Below are positions 1 through 12,603 of a stretch of 64,000 nt of DNA, one piece after another. Below the pieces are notes generated by a model that was given only the letters and a program-made list of their open reading frames with translations, was not told the DNA's origin and did not search any database. Position 1 is the stretch's first letter. Each line of letters starts with the position of its first letter. The stretch comes from Lojkania enalia (taxonomy: Eukaryota > Ascomycota > Dothideomycetes > Pleosporales). The stretch covers positions 62,001-126,000 of the forward strand of contig ML986582.1 of the NCBI GenBank assembly GCA_010094045.1, written 5' to 3'. A program made the translations under genes and the position numbers.

Positions 1-365
1 CCCGGCTTTTGTCCAAGCGTCTGTCCTCATACTAGGTGATGAAAGTATCTTAGATTTCACCTACTTACCACCATTACCCCAATCCAATAAGAAAAATCCA
101 ATACAAACCTCCACATCGACCCCTCATACCATCTACTCCTCATCGACCATCCAGTCGTTAAACACGCACAGCGGTCCCCCACCTCTCTAAATGCCATCCC
201 CAGAACCAATCATCGAAGCCGACAGGAGCAGCCTGCCAGGCTGCCACATTGCAACCAGCCCGTACGCAGTCAGTGCTTCGCGTACAAGCATCTAGGGCGT
301 CGAGCACGAAGGCACTGTAGTAGGCCGGTCCGTTGAACCGGGCTAGACTGGAGGGATTTGGAGGG

Positions 366-366
366 G

Positions 367-404
<38 letters not shown>
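366..404. repeat. (GTT)13 microsatellite
   Basis: Thirteen uninterrupted GTT units are visible. It lies in non-coding sequence and is likely length-polymorphic between strains (inference). Confidence 0.95.
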
Positions 405-406
<2 letters not shown>

Positions 407-891
407 GTGGGTGGGGTGCATGGGTGGCGGTCCTGTGTATCGTGGGTGCGTGGTGGTGGCGATGTGTGCATTTTGGAGATGCGCGAGGCGTGTGCAATAT
501 ATCCCATCTATATGATGTTCGGATTGAGACAGTGGTAGCGTGTATGCTTTGAGTAGGGAATCAAGTCCTAGAGTAAGTATAGTGTATCCGAGCCATATAA
601 TATTCGGGTAAAGAGAGTCGTGACGTGTATATTTTGATTATGGAGTCAAGATCTAGAGCAAGTATACACCCACAGAGCAATCGGGGAACAAATGGACTAT
701 GAATTACTTCGATTCGATCGACCTCATGATATGTATCCTGCTCAATTTTTTTTTGTCTGACTAGATAGCAGAACCAAAACAGAAATAAAAGATAAAATTC
801 ACAAAACTTTTCCATATCCTTCAAATGCAACCACCCCTGAATGCCCAATATCATGCCAAATATCTTGCCGATAATTCCGGATACCAAATTC

Positions 892-917
892 AAAAAAAAA
901 AAAAAAAAAAAAAAAAA
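892..917. repeat. Poly-A tract, 26 bases
   Basis: Uninterrupted run of A in non-coding DNA. It could be a slippage-prone homopolymer or the trace of a retroposed tail. No coding sequence resembling a retrocopy lies next to it. Confidence 0.95.
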
Positions 918-1650
918 TTTAAATCGAAAATAATAATCTAAAGCCAAAAACCGGTAGAAGCAATCGACGTGTCGGCGCCGGGAAGGATATGCATGTGCTC
1001 ATTATTTTGGAGAAGGGAGTAGAGAGTAGAATCGAGTTAGCGTATACCGACATCTGTAGGCTAGGATTCTAATCCCGCAAACAGAGAAATGTAACCGAGA
1101 AAAGCCAACGCCAGACCAAGTAATCAGGTGACATAGATTCATGCACGCAATGTTCCGCCCGTAGCGCCACAGGCGAGAGCCGGCAAGCGAATCGAGAGTT
1201 CAACATTGGAGACTCGGAAATGCAGCGTGTGTGGAACGCGAACGTGGGGTGATGAACAAAGAAAGGAAACGAGGAAGAACCCAACTGCGCCAGCTCGAGC
1301 CTGATCTGATCTGATGCAAAAAAGGTAAGGGACTGAGTTCTAAAAAAAAAAAAAAAATGGGGCGTTGGTATGGTACATGGCATCATTCGACGCAGCTGAC
1401 ATTCATCTTACCGCATTGGGTGCCCGGCATCGACGTCCCAGAGGAACCCAGTATCGAGAAGCTGACCACGAGCGCGCTGCATCCTAACTAGCCCTATTGC
1501 TTAGCCGCTCTGATCGGTGCGCAGAGATGCTACGGGTGCTGCAAACTGAACGTCGCCTCACATGACCGACGACGCTAGACTAGTTTGCTAGAGTACGAGT
1601 ATGGGGCCTTGCATCCCACTCTCCAGCCGGTACAGGCCAGGAACGGTTGG

Positions 1651-2896
1651 CTAATCAGGAGACGGGAGCACACCGTTCTCCGCGCCGCGCAAAGCGCCTA
1701 GTGCGCGATTCAGCTGCTGCTCGCCGACCATCACGGTACCTGCGCGCGCGGTGCTGAGGTAGCTCATCTCGACTGCGCTCTCGAGTTGGCCTGCAGTACC
1801 TCCAACCAGACGTCCCGCGACACCGCAGACGATGCCGGTGCTCTCCATCGGGAGTTCCCGGAGATCGAGCGTGATGGGAATGAGATAGTCGTCCTTGGAA
1901 CCGAGCAGAATATCTTGCGTAAAGTTGGGCAGGAGCATGTGGTCGATCAGGAGCGATGCTGCCTCGGTGTCGGTCAGCGTCAGCGAGAGGAAGCGCGGGT
2001 ACGGCGGCGAAATGAGACATTTCACGAGTCCCAGATGGAGGGCATCATCTGCGGCGCTCGTCATGCTGTTCCGATTACTGGACTGGCTCATGCCATTCGT
2101 GCGGTAACCATCCCTACGGCCTGCACACTGGACGAGGCGGAGGCCAGCGTCCACCGTGGGCACGATGTTGCGGCGCTTGAGTGTTGCAAATGTGCGAGTC
2201 TGCAGCTCTGACACGGTCGCAGGGGGAGGCGTGCCAGGCGCTGTGACTTCGAAAGACGATGTAGACGAATGCTTGCGGCTATGATGGCCGGGGTTGATAT
2301 ATGACGATGTTTGGTCCTCAAATTGGAAGCCGCGCTCTTCCAGGGCGTGCACGACCTGGGCACGACATCGAAGAGGGACTAGAATATAGTCGGAAAAATA
2401 CGTGGTGATGAAGAAAATAGAACTAGGCGAATAAGAAATTAGCTTCGCAGAGAAAAGGTGCGTAGTTTTAGGTTTCTCCTTACATCCCTGCCAATGCGAG
2501 AGGACTGGTCAGCTCCAGGACGCGTTGACCGGCGTCAAGTCCCTCGCCGTCGACCTGCATGACGACGAAGTCTTCAGAGGTGATTGAGACTTGGCTCTTT
2601 GCCGCGGCATTGAGGGCATCCCGCGCCGGGATGAAGAGTTCACGGGCAAGCGTACGTGAACACACTACTGAGCATTCTATCGGCGTGATGGAGATGTTCA
2701 CAAAGGGGTGTTCATACGGCCAGCCTTTTGGCGGCCGCACAGCCGCGTTGCCGTTGCCGTTGCCGTTGCCGTTGTTCAGGGCGCTATTGCGAGATTCGTT
2801 GGGAAGTAGCAGCTGGAGGATGGCCTGAAGAAAGTTGGCGTAGAGGTGCAATGGGATGTGTATCAGGGCGAGCTGGGTATCCTTGAAGGTGATCAT
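1651..2896 (-). CDS. CASTOR-like ACT-domain protein
   Basis: Two exons, 2896-2484 and 2422-1651, encode 394 residues. The 61-base intron starts GTAAGG and ends CCTAG, and the join restores a continuous frame reading through FFITTYFSDYILVP. This stretch and the C-terminal YLSTARAGTVMV segment resemble the paired ACT domains of the CASTOR/GATS family, which sense arginine upstream of TORC1 in animals. A matching amino-acid-sensing role in this fungus is inference. The first ACT half spans roughly residues 1-180 and the second about 260-390, separated by a Ser/Pro/Thr-rich linker. A (GTTGCC)4 repeat in exon 1 encodes an Asn-Gly run. The start at 2896 is the only ATG just before the conserved LALIHIPL segment. 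A short upstream exon cannot be excluded. Confidence 0.75.
2747..2776. repeat. In-frame (GTTGCC)4 GTTGTT hexamer repeat
   Basis: Four exact GTTGCC units plus a variant sit inside exon 1 of the ACT-domain gene. On the minus strand they encode alternating Asn-Gly. Length changes in steps of six would keep the frame. Confidence 0.9.
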
Positions 2897-5800
2897 AATG
2901 TTAGTTAGGAATCAAGAAGGCAGAAAAGTTCAGTGGGGAGGCGAATATTAAAAAAAAAAAAGAAAAGAAAAACAGCCCTACCAGCGCCGTGCATGCGAGA
3001 CATGATCAAGCCTTGCTCGGGCAGGTATAAGACGCAAACTTTAATTGGGGTGTTGCATAAATACACATGTCGGATGACGAGAGAAAACCTACAAGAAACT
3101 GGATGTGTGCACTGATCAATGTCAAGGAGGACTCCATTACGTGCAACAACGGAACGATAAGAATATACGGCCCAAGGGAGACCGGTCTCGTGGTCGGCGG
3201 CGGCGGTGCCTGCAGGCTCCAGCTTCCCTTACCGGAACCTAGGACGGGTCCGACAAGGCTTACAGCCAAGGCCAGAGAGACGTTAAGAAACGGTGAAATA
3301 AGCAAGTGTATCGATCCCGATGGTGGCAGAAGAAGTAAACATGCACCCAAAAACGGTAGGGATGGGTAGGACGGCAAAAGAATTCCAATTCGTGGTGCGG
3401 GGGAAGGGGGACGCGAAGTTCACCTGTTGATGGGCTCTTGTCCTACGGGCCAGTGAGACGTGTTGGTTTTAAAGTTCATCCCAAAATCTTGCTTGATCAA
3501 GAATAGAGCGTGGAGTCGGTGCACCTTTTTCTTTTCTTTTTTGTTTTTTTTTTTGGAGGGTACAAATGGGTGCGACTCTGGGAGCTTGAGGAGCTTTTAA
3601 CGAGAACGGCCGAGCCGGGGAGTGGGCAAGGGCGTGGACGGGAGAGTGTCAAGACGATCGGTCCACAGAGGTTAGGCGCACAAGGCGTAGGACGTGAGGT
3701 TTTGGCGCTGGGCAGGAGGAGATGGAATGGGATACGGCTGGAGTCTGGGGTAGAGGTGCAGCGTGGGGATGCACTCTGGGATGCCGCAATTGGCCGGCTG
3801 CGTCCCGGATCGTACTACGACGGTGGACCCTGCAATTCGCGTTCAGGGCGTGGTTCCGAGCGAGCACGAAGGCGTGGGGTAGACGATGAGCTGGAATTGG
3901 ACGACAAGGACACGACGAGGGCAGCGAGATGAGGAGCTGGCGGTAGCGGCGGCGAGACACTGCTGATGACGGCGGCCGAGGGTGAATGGGTTTGACGAGA
4001 GGGGACCCAATGATAGACGGGCGGCACGGGCAGAGACCAACGCAAGGCAGGCAGACAATCATCAACGGGGACAGCAGATTTTAAGTGCACCGGCGGAGCT
4101 ACACGTCGAAGCTAGGTGGTGGCTCGAACAGGCTCTTCCGAAAGTTTCCCTTGAAGCGCGTGTTGGCGGCCATGGCTTTTCCATTAGGTAGCGGGGGAGC
4201 AGGGCAAGGAGTTCACGAGGATGGAGGACCCGCCGACGGCGAGGGAGCCGCCGAGCAACTACTGCTGAGTGCGAGTGGAGCGGCGAGCGAATGCAGCCAT
4301 CTAACCACCATGTGTCGTCGTCTTTGTCGCTGGGTGGTGGTCACGGTTACGCCGCGGCTGCATTCACAAAGACGAGCTACAGTAAGCAAGCGTGCGCTGA
4401 TGCCATGGATCATTCATGTTCGCTTCGGCACGGGCGCCCGTGCGCTCAGCACCGCGAACGACGTCCATTCCAAGCAATTCCAAGCAGCAGTGGGGGGACT
4501 GCGACGGGCATCGACGGCAGTCCTGATGCTGGTCCTGGCCCCAGTGACGACGACGGTGACCTCACCCTGCCGTGCCTGAATCTATGTACCTGACGTGCAT
4601 AAGCAGGCGGCGGGTTTGGCGCGTGCAGAGATTATTATTGCTGGACGGGCCGGCCGCCCTCCATCGGCATTGTTTGTCCTGGCATGGTTGATTTCCGGTA
4701 TCAGTGCTGCGTAGGGCTGGACGGAATAGATTGCTCATCTGGATCATGATTCATGGCGAGGGGGGTTGAGACATGTAGGCGGCTATGTAGGTATGTAGGT
4801 ACATACCGCGCTGTACACACATACATAGATGGCCACCGATCTACTGAGGGGCCCGCGCTGAAGACGATGGACAGCTGGGTATGGATCTAGGCACCGCACT
4901 ACAAGATAGTACGCCTGGGTGATGCTGCCAGCCGAGACAGCCGCAGCCGCAGCCAGCTGGTCCACTACCTGGTCCATCATGGCCTGGCTTGTCCCGTCCC
5001 GTCCCCTCTCGTCCTAGCCCGTCTTGCCCGCTCCGCGCCGGCCGCGGTGGTAGTGGTGATGTGGTAGCGCTGCTGCTGCTCGTCCGATGATGTCGCCAGC
5101 GCACTGTGGTATTGCGTGCATGATGTGCGCTCCATCGTCCCGGTGAGGCAATCCCGACAGGCTTTCGCTTGCCCAGCGCGAATAGCCGTGGCCGCCGCCC
5201 CGTGGACCCCGTGATCACCTCCTCGCCGCCCATCACAGTCCTGCAGCCGCCGCGCACGCCCATCCATCCATCCATCCAGCTGTCCAAGCATACATACAGC
5301 GGCTTGCTACTCTACAGCACCACCACCCATTCATTGTAATTGTATCATTATTGCGCTACAGTAGCGCTGCCTACTAGGCCCTAGGCCGTATATTGCTTGT
5401 GGTCAAGGTACCGCTTCCTTCGCCGCCCGCGCCGTGGAACACTACGCGCCCGAGCTACCCCGCAGTCGACCGCCAGCTGCTGCTCAACCTCCCCTCGGCC
5501 ATACACGTATGTATCCTGACAACCAGCGTTCAGCTTCCCCAGACAACACGGGATCCCGCATGCATTTTGTACTCGCATCGTCGAACCGCCACGCGCGGCC
5601 CGCGATACGGAACAGATACGGAGCAAATGCCAATCCGTCGCGACGTCTCTCCCGTCAACAGTCCATGACGCCGGCGCTGCAGAAGCGCAGCAACCCCTCT
5701 CCACCATGCAATGCACGTCGAAACCCCCACGCACATCTCCGTAGGCGGCTGCACCGCAATTAAACAAACTTGCGCGAGAAACGCCTTAGGACCCCAGCCG

Positions 5801-6785
5801 GGGAGGATGATGCACTTCACTAGCTAGCGGTGCTATGTAGGCCAAACACGGGCGGTGCCTGGCTGCCCCCTCTCGCCAGCTCATCAATCTCTTCTCCCTT
5901 TATAACAATACTCGCCATGTATTACCCACCCTGCGGCTTCGGGAGAGGAACCGGACTGAGCTGCAGCCTCCACCGCACTACGCCGCATGCTATTCCCCGA
6001 TCGGACCATCCCATCACTCAACTGTATGCAATTCTCCAGCACCCAATACAAATGACGCAGCCTAGTCAGTCAGTCGCTTCCCTCCGATATACCGGAGCCC
6101 CCTCTTCATTGTTCCACCGCAGGCCCAGCACGATAATGCACTCTCGCGATCTCTCTCTCCTTTTAACATATCCTCTTGCGAGTTTTGTGCTGTCATGACC
6201 CCGCTCGCTCGCTTCACCACCCCCCCTCCCCCTTTCTCCCTCTCTCCCCCTGTTCCTCGTCGCATTCCGTATGCAATGCCCGGAATCTTCCGAGGGGAGG
6301 ACGGATGCTGGCAAGAGAGTTTGTGTCATCAAGATTGGCTGGTTCTATTCTTGGAAGGGTTTCGGACGACTTGAGTGTCTGTGCACTGTGCTACGTATAG
6401 GAATTGTGAGTGCAGGAATACATTAGCTATAGTGAATTTGTCACTATATGTGTCAAGCCCTCTGACCATCAGGTGGCCTTTTCCCGTTAAGATACAGACC
6501 GCGCAGACATATCAGGAGACATCACTCGTCATTAAAGCGCCGGTGCTTGCACATCTACATGTGTTTTTAGTAGGCATTGGCTAATCTATCAGTATCGTAC
6601 ATTTTGGTCATCATTAATTGTAAAACCACAAACAGGAAATATGGGCCTGGCATATTCTTGTCGTGAGTGAGGATGGCAACCATAAAAGGAACCCGACCGA
6701 GCCGATGGACCGAAACGCATGCTTGTAGCGTACAGTAAGAGGCATGTAGATACCTCATCAAAGCACCAGCCACAGCATTCCGAAT
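2897..6785. other. Long gene-free stretch, partly GC-rich
   Basis: About 3.9 kb with many short overlapping frames on both strands and none I recognise. It contains homopolymers (A-rich near 2950, T-rich near 3537-3554), a CATC/ATCC run near 5262-5278 and GTCCC-type repeats near 4986-5030. Much of 3.6-6.3 kb is more GC-rich than the pseudogene zones. It probably holds the upstream region of the ACT-domain gene, and possibly non-coding transcripts that I cannot identify. Confidence 0.5.
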
Positions 6786-9700
6786 CTAAGGCCACATGGC
6801 CTTGAGTTTGGTGTCGAAATCCTCCTTCAGCATCTTGAACGACCTGAGCACATTTACCATGCCCATTCCCTCATCCCAGGCCGGCTGTTCCGCAGACTAC
6901 GTTCTCGCCGACTTCTTGGTGACGACGAGCTCTTTGACCTTTGAGTCCGATTCGTCCTCCCACGACTTCAAAGCGTCTTTAACAGCATCATTCTTGTGCG
7001 AGCGTGCCCAGCCGTCCATCTTCGTAGCGCTAGACCGATCAGCCAAAATGGCAGTGGGCTCTGGATCATCCGGTGGTAAATCCCTGTCCTCACGCTTTTC
7101 CTCTTCATCCTCGCTGCCGCCGGGGACTTCAGTGAAATCGAGATCAGAGTCCGGCGTCAGCTTCATGAAATTGGACAAGCTGGTCACGATGGTCGCGAGG
7201 ACCATGCTAAAGTCGCTGAGCACGAACCAGATGTCGCTACGGCACACTCGGTTGTCCTCCACCAGGGCGCGGATGTCTCTATGCATGAAGAAGTCGTAGA
7301 GGTAGGCGTTTAGCAGCAGGTCGCTCTCCTCGGGATAGAGACCGACGTATGGTACGACGGCTTCTTCGAGAAACACGCCGGACCGCGTAGTGGTGCAGAG
7401 GTCGTGGATAGACTCGAATGCATCGTCGTGGCCGGAGAGTGCTACGAAGGACGAGCGCACGTTAGTGGGTGCACGTCGCAGCAGGTTTTGAACGGACGGG
7501 GGAATCTTTTGACCGCCAAACTTCATCTTAGTGATTGGCGCAGCGTAATCCGGATAATCGACATGCTGTTTGATAAATGTGTCGACATACGCAGTGAAGA
7601 TGTCGAGGGTGGAGCTACTGTGGCGGCGTAGGATATTTGCTTCCATTGGCATTGCTAGCAAGGAGATGACGGACGGGCTTCGTTTGACGACCGCTTCAAT
7701 ATATTTCTCATCGGCACATTTACAGCACATTCGCCCGAATATGTGAGCCATAATCAGTATTAACTCGCGCAGCACGGCTTTGGGATTTTTGTCGATCTTC
7801 GCGTGGAGGTTGTGGAAGTATCCATCCTTCAACAAGGCATGAGAGGCGAATGAAGAATTCTCCGTATAGTACAAATGGCTCACGCATCCCGCAAAGTTCA
7901 ACGGGGCACCACGGGAATCTAGAAGATACTACCTTCGGAGGTATTCGATCGAAAACCGGAGGTGATGGAGGACAGTCATTTTAGGTTCCTCGCGGCCCAA
8001 ATACAAACGTGGCTGTGATAGCAAAGCATTGATAGATCGAATCGCAAAAGGCGAGCCCTTAGACTCGTGAAGCAACGTAAATAAACGTAACACTAGAGTA
8101 GTGGTGATTGGAAAGTGACCGTTTATGTCGGAAAGACGCGAGCTAATGAGTCGGTGGATCTTGTTCAGTGATAAGCCATGAAAAACCACGTTTCCGAGCA
8201 TGTCGAAGCCTCGACTACCGGCGCGCCCTGCTTCTTGTCGATAGTTGAGTGCAGTGAGGAAAACCGAATCGCCAGAGAACACGACAGTTTTGCAAGGCAT
8301 GTTGATTCCAAGTGCAAGGGTGCCCGTAGCGATAACCACCCGCAGGAAGCCTTTGCGAAAGAGCATTTCGACCACTTAACGATAGTTGCGATTCATGCCG
8401 GCATGGTGGATGCCTATTCCTCATTCCAAGCCATCCAAAAGCCATTGGGCCACTTCGCGTTGAACAAGTTCTTTGTTGTAAGTAGACAGCTCTTCTCGGG
8501 AGAGTTTTCTCTCATCTGCGAAATGGAAACCGTCGATAGGGTATTCAGGGTTGAACGACGCCCATCGACTCATCTCACCCTCTGCGTATTCCCGCATCAG
8601 ATCCGCCTTTGTTAAAGTTTCCTCGTCACTTCCACCTTCCTCCTTCTTGGCTACCTTCCGTGGTCCTCGTTTCCCGGCTTTTGCCACTTCTCTCTTCCAG
8701 TCGTTCCACTCTTTTAAGGTGGCCTTCCATTTCGAGCTTGATTCCTTCCAAGATTTCTCTGCTTTTGTTAGCTGAGCAAGAAGTGTCCGGCATATCTTCT
8801 CACGGAGACCTCGATCATAATTAAAAGATAATCCCCGGGAGTGCATCCTGCCCGTGAAGCCTAGCAAGCAAGGGGAGGAGGACGTTATCGATATTGTGAC
8901 CATCGTCAATTCCATTGTCATCCACCTCAGCTGGTTCATCCATGAAGTTATGGCCTTGGATAATACGGTAATTAGGTGATCGGAGTGGCCTACTGAGCTC
9001 TGCATGCACTGCTTCAAAGGGGAAATCACTATCTTCCATCCATTCGCGTAGTACGGCTTTGAGTGAAGACTACCAGTTGATGACATCAATCTTTTTGATA
9101 ACAGTAGGAAGATCTTTTGGGCCTAGGCATTTTCTCATTGAGTATTTTTCATTTGCGTTCTTGGACATGCTCTCCCACAGCGTGAGGCAATCGCGGGCCT
9201 CAAAGGTGAAATCTTCAGGCATTCCACGGGCCCGATTGATTAAGCTTGCGACAGGATGGAGAAATATAAACTCAGAGCACGCATCTAAGCCTAAATGGGC
9301 AAAAGCGCGTTGAGCCGCAAGATCATCAAATTCGTAAGATGTGGGAGGCATACAGACAAATTTTCGCAAGTCCGAATACCTGTGTGGGTGTTGAACCATT
9401 ACGAGGTCAGTTCCTAGTGCTTTCTGCGTAGCACTCAACCATGCATTGAACTCTACTGGGTTTCCGATCGTAGCAGAAAGCGCAATTATCGGGCACTGAG
9501 CGAGGAGTAAAAGCCGCTCCCAGAAGAGACCATCATCGGCCTGGCCGATACCATGAACCTCATCGAATATTATCCATTTGACCCGTTCAGACCAAGATTT
9601 AGCGTTACTAGTGGCTAAGGGCATGATCTGAAGGATATGTGGTACAGTGACAAGGATCTGACATCCAGTAGGATTGTTAATTCGATAGTCTCGGGTATGG

Positions 9701-12221
9701 ATTGCCCAGACTGAGTTCCCGCCATGACTGTAGCGCTTGGAAAAATGCGCCTGCACTTCGGCTGCAATTTGGTTAACCAGAGCTTTGGTTGGTGCCACAT
9801 AAACCAGTATGTCATCATTATTAGACTCAAGGACCTGTTTCATTGCGTAGAACGAGATGAATGTTTTGCCGGCTGAGGTAGGTGCGATTACAAGCAGACT
9901 ATTCTTGACGTCGATTTCGTCAAGAACATTTCGCTACCGGTCATCGGGATCGAATGGTGTACGATGGTCTGGAGCTAAGTCGATGCTCCGCTCAAAATAG
10001 GATCCACAATGAAGTAGTTGAAATTGCTCCACCGTAATAGGAATTGCAAGGCCCATATATGCTGTATTTTTCAAGACGAACTTGAATTGAGGTGAACGAT
10101 CACCTTCTGGGGAAGGTATTGCGAGTGAAGGGAGCTTCAGAGCTTTTATCGTGGTAAGCAAGCAATCCCTGACAGGCCTGGAAATTGGGCATCGAGATTT
10201 GGAGAAAGAAGAAATTTCATCAAACAGTAGGGCTGCAATATGGACGCCTTTCTCCTTTTCACCTTTCCTGCAATAGGCCATACACATCTAAACTAGAGCA
10301 TTGACCAAACATGGTTTGACTTCTGCCTCAAGTAGATTCCGCTTCAGGTCAGTGTCCATAGATGCAAGATGCTGTTTCGCCTTTTGGTACTTTATATTGT
10401 GGCGGACTTCCTTTTCGAAATCACGGAGCCTCAATGACCACGCCTAATATGTTTTCTCCGATGTTGACTCATCTTTCCGGCTCCTGGGATTCTGCAATCT
10501 GGGCTAACATGATCTCTTTGTCAGTACAACTTTCTTCGTATTCCTCTTGAGGTTGTTTTCCGCCTGGTATTTTCGCTCTGGCGTATAGAAGCCGATGGCT
10601 TCGAAAGCCGGCCCTTCCCCATAGAAGCTATAATTTCCGGGTTCAAGACCTTGACGACGGCATTGGTCAAACTAGCTGCGTATGCTCTCATTTCGGTCAT
10701 AAAAATCTGATTGCGGCGCTGGGCAAACCGGGAATGCTCCTGCACCCGGGCAATTCGCTCTTGCTTTGATTTTGGGTCTATTAGGCGCTTGCTATTGTGC
10801 TAATGAGAGATTTCTCGGAATATTCTTGAAAGGATTTCATCGATAGTCTCCGGTGTATTTTCAAATGCTAGCCGAATTGGAGAAAGGTGATGGTCGACGA
10901 TGTAGTTGGTGAATGGAAGGATCGTATAAGAATTTGTCGGTTGAGGTTGTTCCACTCCCACATTTGAATACGCGAGGCTGAAATCCTTCAGCTCTATTTT
11001 AAGAGCGGATCGCCGGCGTTAGCTAGAATTTCAAATCGACTACTTGCTCCGAGGGTTGCGTGTTGCAAACATGCTGTCAATAGTCTTCCATCAAATAAAT
11101 CACTCATATCACAGATATGCTCCAGTGAGTCCGTATCAATAGCTCATTGTTCTGACTCTAATATCTTGCCAACCTCTCTCCAAAATTTGGAGAGGAATGT
11201 GCTTGTGGACTGTTTGATAGGCTTGAGGGTGGTTAGTTGACGGGCTCGTAGCGGCAGCTCAGAAAGTAGTGGCATTTGCCGAAGGAGGGCAGCAAACAAT
11301 TGCTGTGGTGGTCGAATCTTCATGAGTGCTAGGACAGCGACATATTCCCGCTCGGTCAGGTTCTGCTGTAATTTTGACCGGATATTATCCAGATCGCGTC
11401 GTGAGTGAAGACAGGACTTTTCCGAAGTAGGCGATTGTGGAGACTGAAAATCATACCTGAGCTAGCCTTATTTCAGGGAGGGCAAGGATATCTCAGGAGG
11501 TTATAATCTTTCGGAGACGTTTTAAGAAATCGTTCTATTTTGCTTACTGATGAAGAGATATATTTCTTGGCTCGATGTCTATCTTCTAGTACAGTGGCAA
11601 CAAACCTTAGTGTCTCGGCACTCAAGACCGTTGACCAAAACTACATTATAACCCTATCCCATGAAGCAGGAAATGATCACGCGAAATTTTGTCTTGGAAC
11701 CAATAGACTCTACATCATAGTCTTTATCCTCGAGCACGTTCGGCGTGTTATGTAGTACGTCTCGCTTGCGTAAAGCATTCAAGGAAGCTCCGTCATGTGC
11801 CATGATAAAGTAGAAGTCTCTACTTTTCGTATGATTCCTGAAAGAGTCATGGCTTGTGAATGAGAAGCAACGAATCTCAATTCCTGGATGAGTGACTGAA
11901 AGACTGACATGGAGATGGCGGACAATCGCGGCTCTAGCAAGCAAATATTTCTCCTTGAGATGGGGTTGAGGCAATGTGAAATTGTAACGCATCGAGGTAA
12001 GACCCTGTAGAAGATACTCTACTGTGTAAGTAGGTAGCATGAAGTAGCTGGAATCCTGGGTCGAAGTCGATATGATTGTCGGTAAAGCAATGAAGGAGCA
12101 GGGAATCACCCTCGATTAGGAAAAGCTCATTTCCGGCATAGTCTCCAAATATGTCAATGTGCCGGCTGAAGAGCCTGGAATGCCATTTGAGGATCCGATC
12201 TGATCAAGGGGTCTCCTCCAT
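6786..12221 (-). pseudogene. DDX60-like DExH RNA helicase, decayed
   Basis: A full-length relic of a SKI2-type helicase of the DDX60 family, about 1,800 codons, which matches the usual fungal length. Visible pieces in order: the N-terminal GDYAGNELFLIEGDSLL segment (about 12160-12100), helicase motif I APTSAGKT (about 9890-9868), a DEVH box (about 9560), the SAT motif, motif VI with YRQEAGRAGSRG (about 8230) and the conserved C-terminal region ending at 6786. It cannot be translated. In-frame stops lie at 12206-12204, 10290-10288, 9936-9934, 9072-9070, 8423-8421, 8378-8376, 7931-7929 and 6899-6897. There is an extra T near 8825 and a frameshift near 12040. Further stops occur across 10.3-11.7 kb. 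Most stops read as Gln or Arg codons changed by C to T. In animals DDX60 acts in antiviral RNA sensing; the role in fungi is not established here. Confidence 0.88.
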
Positions 12222-12603
12222 ACTTCTTACATCTCGAAGTAAACGTGTTCCAATCTACTGAGTGATTAGGGAGCCAAGAGGGTGTATTGGGTTAGTATGA
12301 AGTACATTTAGTAGAGCGATCAGAAGGCACTATTTGTCTGGCCAATATATCAAGGCAGCAATTGTTGCACTGCGCGCAAAGTTTGTCGTTTGTCTGAGTG
12401 GCCAGATGTGCACGCTAGCTACTTCTGGAAGTATTAGCAAACTCTAGTATCCGCGGAACATAGGTAACTAGGCATAGCGTTTTAGAGTTGCAGGTTGTCA
12501 GGCATTCTTTTGATAATCCCCGTCGGAAAGGTTACCGACTTCGACGCTGCCTTATGAAAACGGACATAATGTATTCATCCAGTTCATTGAATCAGCCGCG
12601 TCA
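12222..12603. other. Short intergenic gap
   Basis: Sequence between the start of the decayed helicase and the 3' end of the esterase gene. Nothing recognisable. It would have held the helicase promoter. Confidence 0.6.

Larger units (their letters stand above)
1..1650. other. Gene-free stretch with simple repeats
   Basis: No reading frame here looks like a conserved protein. The stretch holds a (GTT)13 microsatellite at 366-404, a run of 26 A at 892-917 and a shorter A run near 1341-1355. The apparent ORFs across 158-515 are translations of the GTT tract. It lies downstream of the minus-strand ACT-domain gene. Confidence 0.7.

Noticed and set aside
158..552. Several frames with Thr, Asn, Val or Leu runs around the GTT repeat
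   Set aside because: They only translate the microsatellite in different frames and have no other protein-like content.
3510..5820. Many 90-160 codon frames on both strands in the GC-rich region
   Set aside because: High GC lowers stop frequency. Composition is Arg/Pro/Ser-rich, frames overlap on both strands, and no domain or splice logic is visible.
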